DNA of 64,000 nucleotides, taken from positions 29,679 through 93,678 of the forward strand of contig JADGBT010000011.1 of NCBI GenBank assembly GCA_015231375.1, in the 5' to 3' direction. This stretch comes from Magnetococcales bacterium (GTDB taxonomy: Bacteria; Pseudomonadota; Magnetococcia; Magnetococcales; Magnetaquicoccaceae). Below the pieces are notes generated by a model that saw nothing but the letters and a program-made list of their open reading frames with translations, did no database searches and was not told the DNA's origin. Numbering within the stretch: the stretch's first letter is position 1; every line of letters starts with the position of its first letter. Made by a program: the position numbers and the translations under genes. Of this stretch, positions 37,763-46,018 are shown in pieces.

Positions 37763-37910
37763 CCCCCTCCTCCAGAACTCTTCGTCCTTCCTTTTCGAAT
37801 CGTTTCTTGTTGCCCGGCCAGAAGGCCCAGGCCACAATGCCCACGAACAAAAGAAAAAACCAAACCACCCCGAATTGACGACTGAATGCTACCAAGGTGT
37901 CAAAATCCAT
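37755..37910 (-). CDS. ccoQ: cbb3 oxidase subunit CcoQ/FixQ
   Basis: A 51-residue protein: a short start MDFDTLVAFSRQFG, one membrane helix VVWFFLLFVGIVAWAFWPGN, then a charged tail KKRFEKEGRRVLEEGDE. This is the typical CcoQ layout, which stabilises the cbb3 complex. It lies between fixH and the unknown membrane gene on the minus strand, instead of between ccoO and ccoP where it is normally found. Confidence 0.85.
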   Translation of the reverse strand: MDFDTLVAFSRQFGVVWFFLLFVGIVAWAFWPGNKKRFEKEGRRVLEEGDE

Positions 37911-37911
37911 G

Positions 37912-38442
37912 TCAACCTCCCAGCCCTGCGGCTTGTGTCTGGATGCGACGCGCGAGACGGTATTCGCCTCCGGCCCCGTCGATGCGCCACTTCAAATCCC
38001 ATAATCCCGGAAGAGACAGGTGCAGGCGCGCCTCGTACACTCCCGGACGCTGTTCGGTCATGGAGAAGGTCCGATCCAACTCTTTCTGTCCGGGCCGCGT
38101 CAACTCGCCTTCGACCCGCGCCCCGGCCACCGGGGATCCCTGGCGGTCCAGAATCGACAGTTGCAACGTGCCCTCCTGGCCGACGCGCAACGCGGACTCG
38201 TCCACGGTCACGCGCCAACCCAAAGCATCCTGCTCCCGCTGGGCCTTGAGTACCTGATTGTAGGCCACGCCTTTGTCATAAGCGCCCTCGGTGACCACGC
38301 CATTCCAGGTCGTCATGCTCAGACGGATGAAAATCAGGTTGACCACCACCACCACCACGAAAAACAATACAATGGCAGTCGGCCACGGCTCAAGCCGAAA
38401 AACAGGTTTCCTGGAAGGATCCGGTGTCACGGGTTGCATCAT
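37912..38442 (-). CDS. fixH: FixH/CcoH cbb3 assembly protein
   Basis: A 176-residue protein with one N-terminal membrane helix (about residues 22-42) and a periplasmic FixH domain: SLPGLWDLKWRIDG at the end, with GVYEARLHL before it, typical of the family. It assists assembly of the cbb3 oxidase, probably at the copper-insertion stage. Its ATG overlaps the fixG stop by 4 bases. The ccoQ start is 1 base after its stop. Confidence 0.92.
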   Translation of the reverse strand: MMQPVTPDPSRKPVFRLEPWPTAIVLFFVVVVVVNLIFIRLSMTTWNGVVTEGAYDKGVAYNQVLKAQREQDALGWRVTVDESALRVGQEGTLQLSILDRQGSPVAGARVEGELTRPGQKELDRTFSMTEQRPGVYEARLHLSLPGLWDLKWRIDGAGGEYRLARRIQTQAAGLGG

Positions 38443-39863
38443 GGCCTCATGAAAACGCTTTTGTAGGTGGTTTCGCCGCCTTGCGGGGCACCGATCAGGG
38501 TCAGGTTGAACACGAACTCCCGCCGCCCCGGTTCCACCTGGGTCCGATCCTGCCGGACATAGGCCGAGAAGGTGGTCACCGAACCGGGCGCCACGGTGAG
38601 AACAGGATGACCCTCCGGACTGCGGGCATTGATGGCGCCCACGGTCAAGACGGCTCCGGGCAGTCCCGACACGGAGAGGGTATAACTCTGACCGGTGGAG
38701 GTCATGTTGAGTACCCGCACGGTGTAGTTGTTCTGAATGCTGCCATCCGACAACAGAATGTAAAGCGGCTGGCGATGGCCGATCACCGTGAATTCCACGG
38801 AGACATGGTGGGCCAGATAAAACACGATCCCGCCGAGAAAAACCGACAGCAACGCCGCGTAGACCAGGATTCTGCCCCGGATCCAGCGGGTTTTGCCATC
38901 GCCGCGCATCTCCCGCAACGAGGTGTAGCGCACCAGTCGCTGGGGCATGCCGGTTTTGAGTTTCACGCTGTCGCACGCGTCGATGCAGGCCCCACAGGTG
39001 ATGCACTCATATTGCTGTCCATTGCGAATGTCAATGCCGGTCGGACACACCGTGACACAAGAGTCGCAATCGATGCAAGATCCAACCTGCTGCCCCATGG
39101 CGGTGCGCTTGCGCCGGTTGGCCTCGCGGGGTTCGCCCAACTCGGGGTGATAGGCCACGATCATGGTGTCCTCATCGAACATCACCCCCTGGAAGCGGGC
39201 ATAAGGACACATGTAGATGCAGACCTGTTCCCGGGCGAAACCGGCCATCACATAAGTGGTGGCCGTCAGAAACAAGAAGGTGAACCATGCCTGGAAAGGG
39301 GCGGTTCCGGTGACAAACTGCCTCATCAGTTCCGGCGCGTTGACGAAATACAAGGTGAACGTGATGCCGGTCCAACCACTGATCAGCAGCCAGAACAGAT
39401 GTTTGACAACCTTGACTCGGGCTTTTCTCGCATTCAACGACGACTGGTCCAAAGTGATGCGGGCATTCCGGTTGCCTTCCAGCCATTTTTCAACCAGCAA
39501 GAACCAATCGGTCCAAATGGTTTGCATGCACATGTAACCGCAAAAGACCCGACCGGCCAACGCGGTCATGAAGAACAGTCCAATGGCCGCCGCGATCAAC
39601 AGAAAAGCCAACAGGAAAATATCCTGCGGCCAGATCACCAGATCGAAAAGATAGAATTTTCTTTCCGGAAGATCGAACAGCACCGCCTGATTGGGCAACC
39701 CTCCGGGCCGCTCCCAGCGCAGCCAGGGCAGCAGGAAAAAAATGGTCAACTCCGCCGCGTAGATCTTGAAACGCAAGTTACGAAAAAAACCAGTTTGATA
39801 ACGTGGATAAATTTTCTTCCAATCGGCATACAGCGAGGTGGTTTCCATGGCAAGGTTACTCAT
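38439..39863 (-). CDS. fixG: FixG/CcoG cbb3 accessory ferredoxin-like protein
   Basis: About 474 residues from ATG 39863. It has five or so membrane helices, the motif GRVFCGYMCMQTIWTDW, two cysteine clusters of the 4Fe-4S type (CIDCDSCVTVCPTGIDIR and CITCGACIDACDSVK), and a C-terminal immunoglobulin-like periplasmic domain. CcoG is linked to copper reduction for cbb3 assembly. Starts at 39863 or 39848 (MET-TSLYADWKKIYPRY) both fit; neither has a strong ribosome site, and the frame extends further to 40031 without family sequence. Confidence 0.93.
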   Translation of the reverse strand: MSNLAMETTSLYADWKKIYPRYQTGFFRNLRFKIYAAELTIFFLLPWLRWERPGGLPNQAVLFDLPERKFYLFDLVIWPQDIFLLAFLLIAAAIGLFFMTALAGRVFCGYMCMQTIWTDWFLLVEKWLEGNRNARITLDQSSLNARKARVKVVKHLFWLLISGWTGITFTLYFVNAPELMRQFVTGTAPFQAWFTFLFLTATTYVMAGFAREQVCIYMCPYARFQGVMFDEDTMIVAYHPELGEPREANRRKRTAMGQQVGSCIDCDSCVTVCPTGIDIRNGQQYECITCGACIDACDSVKLKTGMPQRLVRYTSLREMRGDGKTRWIRGRILVYAALLSVFLGGIVFYLAHHVSVEFTVIGHRQPLYILLSDGSIQNNYTVRVLNMTSTGQSYTLSVSGLPGAVLTVGAINARSPEGHPVLTVAPGSVTTFSAYVRQDRTQVEPGRREFVFNLTLIGAPQGGETTYKSVFMRP

Positions 39864-39884
39864 TAAAAAGAGAAGTGCTGCATT

Positions 39885-39902
39885 TGCAATTTTTTCATTG
39901 CA
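39885..39902. promoter_or_regulatory. Inverted repeat between divergent fixG and ccoN
   Basis: TGCAAT-TTTTTC-ATTGCA, perfect 6-bp arms with a 6-base spacer, in the 149-bp region shared by the divergent fixG and ccoN promoters. It does not match the FNR/FixK pattern. A candidate operator for an unidentified regulator. Confidence 0.4.
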
Positions 39903-40012
39903 CACCGTCACGAATGTATATATAACAGTTCCAAACCAATGTCTCGGGATTATGCGCATCCTGGCCCGGCGTCGACATTTTTTCTGGCTTTCTCTTTGAT
40001 AAGGAGGACGAA

Positions 40013-41425
40013 GTGGACCCAAACCTCGCACGAACGTATGACTATGAAGTGATCAAAAAGTTCAGCATCGCGGCTGTTATTTATGCAGTCGTGGGATTCC
40101 TGGTCGGGGTCATCCTCGCCCTGGAACTGACCTTTCCTGGCCTCAACGCCGACATCCCCTACATCACCTTCGGAAGACTCAGACCCCTGCACACCTCAGC
40201 CGTGATTTTCGCCTTTGGTGGCTCCGTGCTGTTCGCCACCAGCTATTACGTGGTGCAACGCACCTGCAAGGCGCGCCTCTTTTCGGATTTTCTCTCCAAT
40301 CTCACCTTCTGGGGATGGAATCTGGTGGTCGTGCTGGTGGTCATCACCTATCCTCTGGGCATCACCCAGGGCAAAGAGTACGCCGAACCCATCTGGCCCA
40401 TCGACCTGCTGATCACCGTGGTCTGGGTGGCCTATTTCATCAACTTCGTGGGAACCCTGGCCAAACGCAAAGAGCCCCATATCTATGTGGCCAACTGGTT
40501 TTATCTGGCCTTCATCATCACGGTGGCCATGCTGCACATCGTGAACAATCTGGCCGTGCCGGTGAGTCTGACCGATTCGTATCCCGTGTTCGCCGGGGTG
40601 CAGGACGCCATGATCCAATGGTGGTACGGTCACAACGCCGTGGGCTTCTTCCTGACGGCGGCCTTCCTCGGACTGATGTATTATTTCGTTCCGAAACAAG
40701 CGGAACGCCCGGTCTACTCCTATCGGCTCTCCATTGTCCACTTCTGGGCGTTGAGCTTCATGTACATCTGGGCCGGTCCCCATCATCTGCACTACACCGC
40801 CCTGCCCGACTGGGCCAGCACCCTGGGCGCCACCTTCTCGATCATGCTGCTGCTCCCCTCCTGGGGCGGCATGATCAACGGCATCATGACCCTCTCCGGG
40901 GCCTGGCACAAACTGCGGACCGATCCGATCTTGCGTTTCTTCATCGTTTCGTTGTCGTTTTACGGCATGTCCACCTTCGAAGGGCCGATGATGTCCATCA
41001 AGTCGGTCAACGCCCTCTCCCACTACACCGACTGGACCATCGGACACGTCCACTCCGGCGCTCTGGGCTGGGTGGCCATGGTCTCCTTCGGCGCTTTGTA
41101 CCACATGATGCCCAAACTCTGGGGCGTGACCCTCTACTCCACCCGTCTGGTCAACCTCCACTTCTGGCTGGCCACCATCGGCGTGGTGATTTATATCGTC
41201 GCCATGTGGATCTCCGGCGTCATGCAAGGGCTGATGTGGCGCGCCTATGACACCTTCGGCAACCTGAACTACTCCTTCGCCGAAACCGTCGCCGCCATGC
41301 ATCCGTACTACCTGATCCGCTCGATCGGCGGTATCGTGTTCCTGGTCGGGGCGTTGGTGATGGTCTACAACCTGGTGATGACCGTGCGCGGTGGCGCCAA
41401 ACAAACCCCGGCCACGGCCGCTTGA
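40013..41425 (+). CDS. ccoN: cbb3 cytochrome oxidase subunit I
   Basis: A 470-residue catalytic subunit with about twelve membrane helices. Haem and CuB ligands are visible in [14 protein letters not shown], the [18 protein letters not shown] stretch (CuB His and cross-linked Tyr region), [13 protein letters not shown], and the late [10 protein letters not shown]. It reduces oxygen to water with high affinity and pumps protons. The start is a GTG at 40013 set by AAGGAGG six bases upstream. First gene of ccoNOP. Confidence 0.97.
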   Translation: MDPNLARTYDYEVIKKFSIAAVIYAVVGFLVGVILALELTFPGLNADIPYITFGRLRPLHTSAVIFAFGGSVLFATSYYVVQRTCKARLFSDFLSNLTFWGWNLVVVLVVITYPLGITQGKEYAEPIWPIDLLITVVWVAYFINFVGTLAKRKEPHIYVANWFYLAFIITVAMLHIVNNLAVPVSLTDSYPVFAGVQDAMIQWWYGHNAVGFFLTAAFLGLMYYFVPKQAERPVYSYRLSIVHFWALSFMYIWAGPHHLHYTALPDWASTLGATFSIMLLLPSWGGMINGIMTLSGAWHKLRTDPILRFFIVSLSFYGMSTFEGPMMSIKSVNALSHYTDWTIGHVHSGALGWVAMVSFGALYHMMPKLWGVTLYSTRLVNLHFWLATIGVVIYIVAMWISGVMQGLMWRAYDTFGNLNYSFAETVAAMHPYYLIRSIGGIVFLVGALVMVYNLVMTVRGGAKQTPATAA

Positions 41426-41439
41426 CAGGGAGGATTCCG

Positions 41440-42156
41440 ATGCAACACTCCACCATCGAAAAAAGCATTCCCCTCATGTCGATCCTGACGCTGGTGCTGG
41501 TCGCCATCGGCGGTATCGTGGAGATCGTGCCACTTTTCTACATCAAGAGCACCATCGAAAAGGTCGAGGGCATGCGCCCCTACACCCCCCTGGAACTCAA
41601 AGGCCGGGATCTCTACATCCGCGAAGGGTGCTACAACTGTCATTCGCAGATGATCCGTCCCTTCCGCGACGAAACCGAACGCTATGGACACTACTCCCTG
41701 GCTGCGGAAAGCATGTACGACCATCCCTTCCAGTGGGGCTCCAAACGGACCGGTCCGGATCTGGCGCGCATTGGCGGCAAATATTCCAACGAATGGCATA
41801 AAGCCCACATGCTCAAACCCCAGCACGTGGTACCGGAATCGGTCATGCCCGCCTATCCCTGGTTGCAAGAAAACGTCCTGAAAACCGATGACATCGAGAA
41901 ACGCATGCAGGTGCTCTCCATGGTGGGCGTGCCCTATTCCGCCGAACAGATCGCCAACGCCAAACAGGATCTGGCCGCGCAAGCCTCCGGCTCCTCCGAC
42001 GCCTCCGGTCTGAACAAACGGTACGGCAACAAGGTTCCCAAAGCCGATTTCGATGGTCAGCCCGACAAAATCACCGAACTGGATGCCCTGGTCGCCTATC
42101 TGCAAATGCTGGGCACGCTGGTGGATTTTTCCGGTCAACAGGCGAAAGCCCGCTGA
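41440..42156 (+). CDS. ccoO: cbb3 cytochrome oxidase subunit II (monohaem c)
   Basis: A 238-residue protein with one N-terminal membrane helix (about residues 10-33) and a single c-type haem site CYNCH starting at Cys64; methionine in [10 protein letters not shown] is the likely axial ligand. It passes electrons to CcoN. ATG 41440 follows AGGGAGGA; an in-frame ATG at 41422 is less likely. It lies 14 bases after ccoN. Confidence 0.96.
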   Translation: MQHSTIEKSIPLMSILTLVLVAIGGIVEIVPLFYIKSTIEKVEGMRPYTPLELKGRDLYIREGCYNCHSQMIRPFRDETERYGHYSLAAESMYDHPFQWGSKRTGPDLARIGGKYSNEWHKAHMLKPQHVVPESVMPAYPWLQENVLKTDDIEKRMQVLSMVGVPYSAEQIANAKQDLAAQASGSSDASGLNKRYGNKVPKADFDGQPDKITELDALVAYLQMLGTLVDFSGQQAKAR

Positions 42157-42173
42157 ACTGATAGGAGACTTCA

Positions 42174-43085
42174 ATGGCGGACAAGAAAGAAGTGGAAACC
42201 ACTGGCCACCAATGGGATGACGACGAAGGCTTCCCGTTGAAGGAATACAACAACCCGTTACCCAAATGGTGGCTCTACACCTTCTGGGCCACGATCATCT
42301 GGTCATTCGGCTACTGGGTGCTGTACCCGACCTGGCCCCTGGTGGACAGCTTCACCAAGGGAACCCTGGGCTGGTCCATGCACGGCGAATACAACAAGGA
42401 GATGGACGCCGCCCGCGCCCATCAAAAGCCGTTCAACGACAAACTGGAAAAGCTCTCCTTGAAGGAGATCAGCCAGGACAATCAACTGCTTCAATATGCC
42501 ATTTCCGGTGGCAAGGCGCTGTTCGGCGACAACTGCGCCCCCTGTCACGGCAGCGGCGGCGTCGGCGTCAAGGCGGGCGGCTTTCCCACCCTGGCGGATG
42601 ACGACTGGCTGTTCGGCGGCGATCTGGAAACCATTCACGAGACCATCTCCAATGGCCGCGTGGGACAAATGCCGGCGCATCTGAAATCCGCCGGCGGCAA
42701 CTTCACGGACGCCCAGGTCAACGACCTGACCGCCTATGTGCTGTCCCTGTCGGGCAAGAGCCAGGATGCCACCGCTGCGGTCCGGGGTGACGCCCTGTTC
42801 CATGGCGAGGCGGCCTGCAACGCCTGCCACGGCGACAAGGGAAAAGGCTCGCTCAAGGATACCGTCAACGGACAACCCCCGCCTCCGGTGGGCGCGCCCA
42901 ACCTGTCGGACGCGATCTGGCTGTATGGCGGCGATCCCAAAGTGGTGCGTGAATCCATCGCCACCGGTCGCACCGGTCTCATGCCCGCCTGGGCCAAAGG
43001 CTCCAAGGACACGGGTCGGCAACTGGATCCGTTGGCCATCAAACAGTTGACCATTTACGTCCACAGTCTGGGTGGCGGTCAATAA
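42174..43085 (+). CDS. ccoP: cbb3 cytochrome oxidase subunit III (dihaem c)
   Basis: A 303-residue protein: an N-terminal cytoplasmic stretch containing EYNNPLPKWW, one membrane helix (about residues 33-55), then two cytochrome c domains with CAPCH (Cys121) and CNACH (Cys215). It takes electrons from the bc1 complex or soluble cytochromes. AGGAG lies upstream, 17 bases after ccoO. In many species ccoQ sits between ccoO and ccoP; here it is elsewhere. Confidence 0.96.
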   Translation: MADKKEVETTGHQWDDDEGFPLKEYNNPLPKWWLYTFWATIIWSFGYWVLYPTWPLVDSFTKGTLGWSMHGEYNKEMDAARAHQKPFNDKLEKLSLKEISQDNQLLQYAISGGKALFGDNCAPCHGSGGVGVKAGGFPTLADDDWLFGGDLETIHETISNGRVGQMPAHLKSAGGNFTDAQVNDLTAYVLSLSGKSQDATAAVRGDALFHGEAACNACHGDKGKGSLKDTVNGQPPPPVGAPNLSDAIWLYGGDPKVVRESIATGRTGLMPAWAKGSKDTGRQLDPLAIKQLTIYVHSLGGGQ

Positions 43086-43135
43086 CCCAACACGCCTCTT
43101 TACGAACCCACACCCGGTCACGGGTCACGCTACGC

Positions 43136-43170
43136 CAAACGGGCGGGTCCACACAGGATCCGCCCGTTTG
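43136..43170 (+). terminator. Hairpin after ccoP
   Basis: 15-bp arms, CAAACGGGCGGGTCC and GGATCCGCCCGTTTG, pair with one G-T wobble around a 5-base loop, 51 bases after ccoP. It lacks a T run, so it is a likely but not classical terminator. Confidence 0.65.
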
Positions 43171-43349
43171 AGTCTTGGGGGTGCCACACTCAGAGCAACC
43201 GCCCCACCGGACTTCAAACCGGCAACGGCCATGGCCCGATCGTAACACACCGCTCCATACCGAAATACTTATTGTATAAAATATAAATTATCAGTCATTC
43301 ACATAAATTTTCAATAACAATTTTCCTGTAACACGCGCAGACAGCTAAT

Positions 43350-43383
43350 TTTTGACAATTGTCAAAATTTGAATTGACTCAAA
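43350..43383 (+). promoter_or_regulatory. Two tandem FNR/FixK-like boxes upstream of the aa3 operon
   Basis: Box 1 is TTGACAATTGTCAA (43352-43365), the core of a perfect 18-bp palindrome TTTTGACAATTGTCAAAA. Box 2 is TTGAATTGACTCAA (43369-43382). Both fit TTGA-N6-TCAA of the FNR/FixK family, and their centres are 17 bases apart. Box 2 overlaps a possible -35 (TTGACT, 43374-43379) with TACTTT 17 bases downstream (43397-43402), suggesting oxygen-dependent repression or tuning of the operon. Confidence 0.55.
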
Positions 43384-43500
43384 CATTCATCAATGATACT
43401 TTCTGTGACCAAAAATTTGGGGATTAGTTCCATCGGGTACCCTGACAACACGGGCACCCTGTTCTATCGATTCATTAATGAAACTAAGGAGAATACCAAG

Positions 43501-44277
43501 ATGTCGAAGTCCGCATCCGGTCATGCCCAGCCGCATGTCCACCACTGGGAAACCAGCGCCGCACCCCTGCTGATTGTGTTGGGCATTTTGCTGTTGGTTG
43601 TTTTTGGTTTTGTTTCCTGGTTCAGCTACAACAACATTCTGTATACCCAGATCTGCGCCGGACTGGGTGTGCCGCTGCTGTTGGCCGGCATCGCCAAATG
43701 GACCGCCGAGGCGTTGACGCAAGAGCCGGTCATGGAGGGTCTGACCCCCATCGCCCTGCCGATCTTCATCGTTTCCGAAGTCTTCATTTTCCTGGGTCTG
43801 TTCATTTCCTATTGGACCATGCGTCTTTCGGCGGGTCCGAACTGGCCGCCGGCCGGCACCCCCACCGACATGAATCTGGTGCTGCCGATCATCATGACCG
43901 TCATTCTGGTGGCCTCCAGCCTCACCTTTCACGTCGCCGAAGAGAAGATGACCCACAATGATATCGGTGGTTTCCGGTTGTGGTTATTCCTCTCCATCGT
44001 GCTGGGCGGCATTTTCCTCGGCTGCACCATCTACGAGTATTCCCACCTCTTCCACATGAATTTCAAGCCGTCCACCAACGCCTACAGCACGGCCTTCTAT
44101 TCCATCACCGGCTTCCACGCCTCCCATGTGGTGGTCGGCCTGGGCGCGTTCCTGACGGTCCTGATCGCCGCCATGGCGGGTCGCACCAACAAGTATCTGA
44201 CCTTCTGCGTAGGCCTGTACTGGCACTTCGTGGACGTGGTCTGGTTCTTCGTGGTCTCCCAGATCTATTATTGGTAA
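43501..44277 (+). CDS. aa3-type cytochrome oxidase subunit III
   Basis: A 258-residue membrane protein with seven helices. SEVFIFLGLFISYWTMRLS, YEYSHL, the FYSITGFHASHVVVGLGAFL motif and the terminal LYWHFVDVVWFFVV are those of COX III. It stabilises the oxidase and its proton uptake. ATG 43501 follows AAGGAG; the frame extends a little upstream without family sequence. First gene of the aa3 operon. Confidence 0.95.
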   Translation: MSKSASGHAQPHVHHWETSAAPLLIVLGILLLVVFGFVSWFSYNNILYTQICAGLGVPLLLAGIAKWTAEALTQEPVMEGLTPIALPIFIVSEVFIFLGLFISYWTMRLSAGPNWPPAGTPTDMNLVLPIIMTVILVASSLTFHVAEEKMTHNDIGGFRLWLFLSIVLGGIFLGCTIYEYSHLFHMNFKPSTNAYSTAFYSITGFHASHVVVGLGAFLTVLIAAMAGRTNKYLTFCVGLYWHFVDVVWFFVVSQIYYW

Positions 44278-44385
44278 ACACGTAAATCCTGGAATCCGTT
44301 TTCGGATCGCGCCCGCTTCACAAACGGCACGATCCGAAAACGATCCCGATCCGGCATCCGTCTTTGGATTAAAGAACAGGCAATC

Positions 44386-45216
44386 ATGGGAAAGCGGTGG
44401 ATGTCATGGCTGACAGCCATGTTATTCTGGACAGTGATGACAAATGGAGCATGGGCTTTTTCCAAACCAACGGAAAATTCCGATATTGATCCCAACATCT
44501 TCCGCATCGACGAACAGAAGTTCCTGGGGGTCAAATTCGGCAACGAAGTGACCTTGCTGGATGAAAAGGGCGCGCCGCTGAAATTCGCGGATCTCCCCAA
44601 TCTGCCGTTCGTGCTGGTCCCGGCGTATTACACCTGCGATGGCGCCTGTTTCAATGTCGGGATCGCGTTGAAAGAGTTGCTCAAGGATGTCAAGGCGCTG
44701 GTTTCGGGTAAAGGATTCAATGTCGTCTTCGTCTCCTTCGACAAGAACGACACCACGGACGGCCTGACACAATTCGTCAAACAGTTGGATCTTCCCGATG
44801 ATCCCATCCGGGGTTGGCGTTTCACCCGGTTTGAAAATCCGGAGGCCATCCAGCCAGAGATGAACAAGGTGGGATACAAGTTTTTCTGGTCTCCCCGTGA
44901 CAAAACCTTTTTCCACCCTACCCTGGTGCTGATTCTGAACGCCGAAGGTCGGGTGGCGCGTTATCTGAATGTTTTGAACGTCACCCCAAAGGACATCGAA
45001 CTGGCCCTGCTGGAGGCGAAATCCAATCAATTCCGTCCTTCCGAGACGCTTGATTACTTGGTAAGCCTCTGTTACAGCTATAATTTCAAGGAAGGCCGCT
45101 ACACCTTGAGCATTCCGGTCTTCGTCGGATTGGGATCCTTTCTTCTGGGCATCGGCCTGTTGGTGGGATCTTTGGGGATCTATCGGATTTATCATCGCAA
45201 GCACATCAATAAATGA
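44386..45216 (+). CDS. SCO1/SenC copper chaperone
   Basis: A 276-residue thioredoxin-fold protein with a signal peptide (to about residue 24), the copper site CDGAC (Cys84, Cys88), the distant copper histidine in KTFFHPTLVLIL (about residue 178), and a C-terminal membrane helix (about 245-268), so it is anchored at the C-terminus. SCO proteins deliver copper to the CuA site of subunit II, whose gene follows directly. Confidence 0.9.
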   Translation: MGKRWMSWLTAMLFWTVMTNGAWAFSKPTENSDIDPNIFRIDEQKFLGVKFGNEVTLLDEKGAPLKFADLPNLPFVLVPAYYTCDGACFNVGIALKELLKDVKALVSGKGFNVVFVSFDKNDTTDGLTQFVKQLDLPDDPIRGWRFTRFENPEAIQPEMNKVGYKFFWSPRDKTFFHPTLVLILNAEGRVARYLNVLNVTPKDIELALLEAKSNQFRPSETLDYLVSLCYSYNFKEGRYTLSIPVFVGLGSFLLGIGLLVGSLGIYRIYHRKHINK

Positions 45217-45227
45217 GGAGAATATTC

Positions 45228-45959
45228 ATGAAACGGGCAGTTTCCGCGATGGTCCTGATGGGCCTCGGACTACACGCCGCGATGGCCGGGGCGGGTGAGA
45301 AGGTGGCGATGCCGGATCCAACGGCCAGTTGGAATCATCTTTGGTATCATGTGTTGATCGATCTGGCGATCATCGGCATCATCTTTCTGACGGCGGGCCT
45401 GTACTGGGTCTGGAAATACCGGGCCACCCGTCCCAATCAGATCGGCGAAGGACCGAAACTGAGCAAGATCGGCGCGATCAGCTTTGCCGTGGTGCCGGCC
45501 TTCTTGTTCATGGCCGATGACTTCTATCTGGCGGCCAAGGGCTGGACCGTGTGGAACGAATACCGCAACGTGCCCCGCAACGCCATGGAAGTCAAAGTCA
45601 CCGGCAGCATGTGGAGCTGGGCTTTCGAATACGACAATGGCGTCAGCACCACCTTCATGCCCGATTCCAAGGAAGGCGAGGGTCTGGTGGTTCCGGTCGG
45701 CAAACCCGTGGTGCTGCGCATGACCTCCACCGACGTGGTGCACTCCTTCTTTCTGCCCGACTACCGGGTCAAAGAAGATCTGATGCCCGGTCGCGTGACC
45801 TATTTGTGGTTCCAGCCCAACAAGGAAGGCGAAACCATCGCCACCTGCGCCGAATATTGCGGCAACCGCCACTCCTTCATGTGGACCAAGGTCAAGGTGG
45901 TGCCCCAGGCCGAATACGATACCTGGGTCGCGAAACAAAAACAGGGCGCCGGTGCCTGA
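45228..45959 (+). CDS. aa3-type cytochrome oxidase subunit II with CuA site
   Basis: A 243-residue protein: signal peptide, two membrane helices and a periplasmic cupredoxin domain. CuA ligands are in VVHSFFLPDYRVKEDLMPGR (His) and CAEYCGNRHSFMW (two Cys, His, Met). It accepts electrons from cytochrome c. ATG 45228 follows GAGGAG with 7-base spacing; ATG 45213, overlapping the SCO stop, is also in frame. There is no fused cytochrome c domain. Confidence 0.95.
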   Translation: MKRAVSAMVLMGLGLHAAMAGAGEKVAMPDPTASWNHLWYHVLIDLAIIGIIFLTAGLYWVWKYRATRPNQIGEGPKLSKIGAISFAVVPAFLFMADDFYLAAKGWTVWNEYRNVPRNAMEVKVTGSMWSWAFEYDNGVSTTFMPDSKEGEGLVVPVGKPVVLRMTSTDVVHSFFLPDYRVKEDLMPGRVTYLWFQPNKEGETIATCAEYCGNRHSFMWTKVKVVPQAEYDTWVAKQKQGAGA

Positions 45960-46018
45960 AATCGGTCGCACGGTTGACCTATAACAGATATTTGGAAGGA
46001 AAAAGGGGATAGGATCGT

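Larger units (their letters stand above)
43086..43500. other. AT-rich intergenic regulatory region between ccoP and coxIII
   Basis: 415 bases without a supported gene. It begins with a terminator-like hairpin (43136-43170), becomes strongly AT-rich from about 43255, and holds two FNR/FixK-like boxes and a candidate promoter before the aa3 oxidase operon. Confidence 0.7.

Noticed and set aside
39885..39902. FNR/FixK box between fixG and ccoN
   Set aside because: The palindrome TGCAAT-N6-ATTGCA lacks the TTGA-N6-TCAA pattern; kept only as an unassigned inverted repeat.
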